From CAYRIY01 sp964424335 (GTDB lineage Bacteria; Bacillota; Limnochordia; DTU080; RSA5), in the NCBI GenBank assembly GCA_964424335.1, contig CAYRIY010000044.1, positions 1 to 27,223 on the forward strand: a stretch of DNA of 27,223 nt, written 5' to 3'. Shown in pieces: positions 24,193-27,223 of this stretch (position 1 is its first letter; each line of letters opens with the position of its first letter). The notes beneath the pieces are model-generated. The model had not been told where the DNA came from. It saw nothing but the letters and a program-made list of their open reading frames with translations, and ran no database searches. The position numbers were made by a program, and so were the translations under genes.

Positions 24193-24221
24193 CCCCTCAC
24201 CCCCACGTGCGTGGGGACCAC
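24193..24221 (-). repeat. Solitary CRISPR-like repeat
   Basis: This 29-base element carries the array's core: CCCCCAC, a short centre, then GTGGGGACCAC. It differs from the repeat at 27128 at about 5 of 29 positions. Two of those changes are in the centre, giving CCCCACG-TG-CGTGGGG, a 7-bp stem in place of 6. The orientation matches the array 2.8 kb away. No second repeat occurs 61 bases to either side. Confidence 0.6.
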
Positions 24222-24243
24222 ATTAAAGAAACCGTCACGCCCG

Positions 24244-24298
24244 AAAGTGTCAAACGTCGTGGTCTGCGGTATAACGGCCAACCTAGAGCGCATCTTCA
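24244..24298. repeat. 55-base contig-end duplicate, left copy
   Basis: These 55 bases, starting AAAGTGTCAAACG and ending AGCGCATCTTCA, are identical to 24399-24453. They directly abut the N run. The shared length suggests the k-mer overlap left by a de Bruijn-graph assembler when two contigs were scaffolded. Confidence 0.85.
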
Positions 24299-24398
24299 NN
24301 NNNNNNNNNNNNNNNNNNNNNNNNNNNNNNNNNNNNNNNNNNNNNNNNNNNNNNNNNNNNNNNNNNNNNNNNNNNNNNNNNNNNNNNNNNNNNNNNNN
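24299..24398. other. Assembly gap of exactly 100 N
   Basis: Exactly 100 undetermined bases, the usual placeholder for a gap of unknown size, lie between two identical 55-base ends. The contigs may in truth overlap, in which case nothing is missing. If the gap is real, a second copy of the end of the hydrolase gene lies to its left. Confidence 0.95.
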
Positions 24399-24453
24399 AA
24401 AGTGTCAAACGTCGTGGTCTGCGGTATAACGGCCAACCTAGAGCGCATCTTCA
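24399..24453. repeat. 55-base contig-end duplicate, right copy
   Basis: Identical to 24244-24298. Its last 16 bases (24438-24453) are the end of the alpha/beta hydrolase gene, including the stop, so the left copy also carries that gene's last codons. Confidence 0.85.
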
Positions 24454-25385
24454 AAAAACCGAATGACGCGGGCATCATAAGCGTCCGGATCCACCTGTCG
24501 CGCCCCAAGGTGCCTCGTACCCGGCACCACCCACAGCTCTGTGCGTTCGGTGTGTCCCGCTGCCGCCAGCATCTCGCTTTCACTGACCGGTATCGCCTCG
24601 TCACCCTCGGCGTGAATGATCAATACCGGTTGCTCGAGGTCTGGCAAGACGGTCAACGGGCTCACCGCATCGACGTCCAGATTGAGGAGCGGTGGCAAGA
24701 GCGTCATGATCGTCCAGGTAAACGGCACGTCCGGCAGACCGGTCCAAAACGGCATGTTCACTTTCAAGTACGAGCGCAAGTCGCTAAACGGGCTATCCGC
24801 GACGACGGCTTCGATCGCGGGCTCGTTCGCGGCGGCCAGGATAGCCGTGACCGCCCCCATCGAAAAACCAATCAAACCCAGCCTCTCAGCGCGATCGGGC
24901 CGCTCCTGCTTCAACCACTGCACCGCGCCGTGTACGTCCTTTACCTCGTGGTAGCCCAGAGTCGTCGCATCGCCGCCAGATTCGCCGGAGTTGCGCAAAT
25001 CGAACATGAGCACGTTAAAGCCGTTCATTACCAGTGAGCGCGCCACTTCGAGCGCGGGCACGGAGGGATTCAGACGGTTGCTGCGAAAGCCATGCGCAAA
25101 GATGATCGTGCGAGACTGATTGTCGGCGGGCAAGAACCAGCCGCGCAGCGTAATGCCATCGCTGCTTGCAAATTCCACTGATTCGTAGGCCAAGCCCAGC
25201 TCCGCGGGATTGCGATCGACGGGCCGCCGCTCTGCATGGGAGAAATTCCACCCTACGTATGCCGATACGCCCACGACACCGAGGAGCATCAGGCCGAGAA
25301 CTGCCGTGACAGCCCACCAGCCGGCCCTGCTTGGCCGCCGATGTCGCCCGACCGTTTTCTGAACAACGAACCGGCTCCGTGTCAC
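24438..25385 (-). CDS. Membrane-anchored alpha/beta hydrolase
   Basis: This 315-residue serine hydrolase has one N-terminal transmembrane helix (WWAVTAVLGLMLLGVVGV, about 23-46) that places the catalytic domain outside the cytoplasmic membrane. Motifs are the oxyanion region IIFAHGFRSN, the nucleophile elbow GFSMG (Ser175), Asp262 in HAEGDEAIP and His292 in GTRHLG, a complete triad. It resembles the peptidase S9/BAAT-like alpha/beta hydrolases common in Firmicutes; the substrate, an ester or peptide, is unknown. The GTG at 25385 is preferred since AAGGGGGG lies 7 bases upstream, while the ATG at 25409 has no ribosome site. It stands alone between the assembly gap and the insertion sequence. 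Its last codons are repeated across the gap. Confidence 0.88.
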   Translation of the reverse strand: MTRSRFVVQKTVGRHRRPSRAGWWAVTAVLGLMLLGVVGVSAYVGWNFSHAERRPVDRNPAELGLAYESVEFASSDGITLRGWFLPADNQSRTIIFAHGFRSNRLNPSVPALEVARSLVMNGFNVLMFDLRNSGESGGDATTLGYHEVKDVHGAVQWLKQERPDRAERLGLIGFSMGAVTAILAAANEPAIEAVVADSPFSDLRSYLKVNMPFWTGLPDVPFTWTIMTLLPPLLNLDVDAVSPLTVLPDLEQPVLIIHAEGDEAIPVSESEMLAAAGHTERTELWVVPGTRHLGARQVDPDAYDARVIRFFEDAL

Positions 25386-25451
25386 GTGATATCCCCCCTT
25401 GCTCCTCATTATGGGCGCTGCACCGCCCTCGTCAACCCTGGTGTCATGACG

Positions 25452-27041
25452 GAGTGTGTCAAGTAGTAGCGGGTAATTTCCTTAGTTCCAAGAGGATGCC
25501 GATCACGCTATTCTGTCAACTTGCATCAGTGCCTGGAAGAGTTTGGCATAACCTTCCGTGCCTCGTTGGGTTGCTGGAAACCCGCCGGTACGTACACCTC
25601 CGGAATCCTTAGTGATCTGGCGGGCAATGTGTCCTGCGCCGGATCGGATGCGGTCTAAGATCCATTCCTCTCGCTCACCCATCCGGCGACTCACCTCTTC
25701 GGCCAAGGTCCCTTCGAAGAGCTCGGCCATGCACACAAGCATGGCAGACATCCCCTTGATCGACCAGGACCGACCGTGTTTGCCCGTCCGGTTCTTGAAC
25801 TTGTCCACGTTCGATTCGGCGGCTCCCATGCCGCGCCAGCCTGGGTCGACGTCGAAGCCCATCTCGATCAGGCGCACTCGATAGTCCCGAAGCACCTCGG
25901 GGCTCGTGCCAAACCGCCTGCACAGCTCCTTGATCTTTTCGTAGTCTGCGGGATCATTCGCCTCATGAAGCGCGGTTGTGAGGGTGTTTAGCACCCCTTG
26001 CGCATCGTTTCGCTCCAAAGCCTCCCGTGCTTGTTTGTACCGCCCAGCATGGGTGCGTAACGCGTCCTTGAGCTCCTGGACTACGTGAAATCGGTCATAC
26101 TGGTAGATCCCATAGCGGAAATGTTCAGCGCCCGCCGCAATCCATTCCGCCCCGTCTCCATTGATGATCACCGGGATCTCATCGATGCCGTCATACCTCC
26201 CAGCAACCGCACCGCGTACCGTTTCCCAAAAGCTTCCCGTATCGCTTCCCACAGGCACATACATCGGGTTCACCAGACGATAATCCCCTGTAGCCCCCGA
26301 GCCTTGCCGCGCTTGCCACCCTTCATGGACGACCGCGATCTTGTTCTCATGCAGGGTGCGCCGCCGCCGGCTTTTTTCGCGCGACTGCAGATAGGCATAA
26401 AACCGTCTACCTCGATGAACAACGCCTTCACCCGACGTTTCCCATCACTACGGGTTGCTTCGTTCTCGCGCTCTTGACGCTTCGCCTCGCCTACCTCACA
26501 AAGTATGCGCCGGATCCCTTCATGGCTTAGCACCTGCGATCCGTATAGATCCTTCAGCCGCTCCTGCGCATCGCGATACGACGGCCCCTTCGTCGCCCAG
26601 ATCACGGCCAAACTCACCATGCCTGGACTCACTTGGTCATACGCCTCAAGTCCCAATCGCTCGTCGAGAAGGTACACCCATCCTTGTTTCTCTCGATCCC
26701 AGTAATACCGACGGCCAAGCTGCACTTCTCCCACCAATGTCTGGAGTGTCCGCACTTTGCGCTCTTTAAGCACATACCGCTTCGTGTCACGCGTTGCCGC
26801 CAAAATCTCGTCGATCCCCTCAAGGAGGTCGGCAAGGATCTGTTGAAATAACGCCATGAGCCCATTCATCGCCAGGCGTTCAAGCTTAGCAAAATCAATC
26901 GTTCCCTGCTCCAACTGCTCCATAATCCATGCATTCATCTTTGGGGTCTTGCTCCTTCCGTGGTTTTGTGCCAAACATCCACTTCTTGGAGCAAGGCCTC
27001 AATTCTTTCTGACTACCTACCCTTTCTTGACAGCATCACTC
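25452..27041 (-). mobile_element. ISLre2-type insertion sequence (approximate limits)
   Basis: A transposase of the ISLre2 (UPF0236) type fills this 1.6-kb stretch. The ends share the motif TGTCAAG. The left end reads GAGTGTGTCAAG (25452-25463), and the reverse complement of the right end reads GAGTGATGCTGTCAAG (27026-27041). The inverted repeats are imperfect, and I could not identify target duplications, so the limits may be off by several bases. The right end is only about 25-35 bases from the first CRISPR repeat. Confidence 0.65.
25503..26938 (-). pseudogene. ISLre2-family transposase with a -1 frameshift
   Basis: Two frames encode one transposase of about 478 residues. The N-terminal frame starts at an ATG at 26938 (MNAWIMEQLEQGTIDF, after GGAAGGAG) and contains VLKERKVRTLQTLVGEVQLG, YYWDREKQGWVYLLDERLGL and LFIEVDGF. 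After that the sense continues one base back as YAYLQSREKSRRRR, HENKIAVVHEGWQ, DYRLVNPMYVPVG, then INGDGAEWIAAG, YDRFHVVQELK and RQITKDSGGVRTGGF, to the stop at 25503. The switch is near 26399-26402 (TTTT on the coding strand); a run of six A follows at 26372-26377. A one-base deletion is simplest. Programmed slippage or a sequencing error are alternatives. ISLre2 transposases are normally one frame, so this copy is probably inactive. Confidence 0.85.
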
Positions 27042-27066
27042 GCGCGTCCCCCACAACCTATTTACT

Positions 27067-27223
27067 CATAGCACCCCCACGCGTGTGGGGACCACTCATG
27101 ACGATCAGGAATCACTGATCCGAATAGCGGTTCACCCCCACGCGTGTGGGGACCACGATGCGTGATCCTGTGCCATTTGCGTTCTCTCCGGATCACCCCC
27201 ACGCGTGTGGGGACCACGCCTCC
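27067..27223 (-). CRISPR. Trailing end of a type I-E-like CRISPR array
   Basis: Three 29-base repeats (27067-27095, 27128-27156, 27189-27217) are separated by two 32-base spacers (27096-27127, 27157-27188). A third spacer begins at 27218 and runs off the window. The 29/32 geometry and the repeat text, read on the minus strand as GTGGTCCCCACACGCG then TGGGGGTGAACCG, fit type I-E. The repeat nearest the insertion sequence has a degenerate end (CTATG instead of AACCG), as expected for the oldest, leader-distal repeat, so the leader and any cas genes should lie to the right. The middle and outer repeats differ at one base. No cas gene is in the window. Confidence 0.9.

Larger units (their letters stand above)
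24101..24437. other. Intergenic stretch with assembly gap and lone CRISPR-like repeat
   Basis: I see no gene here. The stretch contains an 11-bp palindrome AGGTGACACCT (24105-24115), an isolated CRISPR-like repeat (24193-24221), the left copy of a 55-base duplicated end (24244-24298), 100 undetermined bases, and most of the right copy. Reading frames that cross the gap are not meaningful. Confidence 0.8.

Noticed and set aside
24162..25037. An open frame crossing the assembly gap
   Set aside because: It translates undetermined bases and is antisense to the alpha/beta hydrolase.
27067..27223. CRISPR spacers targeting other parts of this window
   Set aside because: I found no match of either complete spacer to the rest of the window by eye.
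1..27223. tRNA, rRNA or riboswitch genes
   Set aside because: No cloverleaf with conserved GTTCGA-type loop in place, no rRNA text and no recognisable riboswitch core were seen.

Overview
This is an accessory carbohydrate-use region from a bacterium of moderately high GC (mid to high 50s percent by eye). It has strong AAGGAGG-type ribosome sites and frequent GTG/TTG starts. That pattern fits a Firmicute-like lineage. However, all five ABC solute-binding proteins carry plain AxA-type signal peptides with no lipobox cysteine, so a diderm or otherwise atypical group is possible. I cannot name the species. A 100-N gap shows it is a draft assembly.

Layout. (A) 1-5709, all on the minus strand: a FadR-type GntR regulator, a sialidase-like BNR protein, a solute-binding protein (SBP), a DapA/NanA-family aldolase/lyase, a DUF6772-like lectin-fold protein and a truncated unknown. 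Two near-identical operator-like sites (4909-4924, 5694-5709) link the regulator to the genes below it. (B) 5730-9595, minus strand: a LacI-type remnant, a GntR/UTRA regulator, an argininosuccinate-lyase-like enzyme with an altered signature loop, and an SBP broken by an internal deletion. (C) 10018-10737, plus strand: a TSUP (TauE/SafE) permease. (D) 10917-13522, plus strand: an SBP whose ribosome site points at an ATC codon, followed by a parallel beta-helix protein. (E) 13545-21115, minus strand: two SBPs, a secreted 994-residue GH13 enzyme, a secreted LamG-like protein and a LacI regulator. Divergent from this run are an AraC regulator and a Gfo/Idh/MocA plus sugar-isomerase fusion (21407-24100). 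(F) 24101-27223: a lone CRISPR-like repeat, the assembly gap, an alpha/beta hydrolase, a frameshifted ISLre2-type transposase and the trailing end of a type I-E-like CRISPR array.

How it works together (inference): each module pairs a sugar-binding protein with a regulator and one or more enzymes that cut or convert glycans. There are five SBP loci but no ABC permease or ATPase gene, so the binding proteins must use membrane parts encoded elsewhere. I see no cas gene and nothing that clearly amounts to a new defence system. The most unusual items are the array of SBPs without permeases, the two-enzyme fusion, the paired operators, the possible non-AUG start, and the isolated CRISPR repeat beside the gap.
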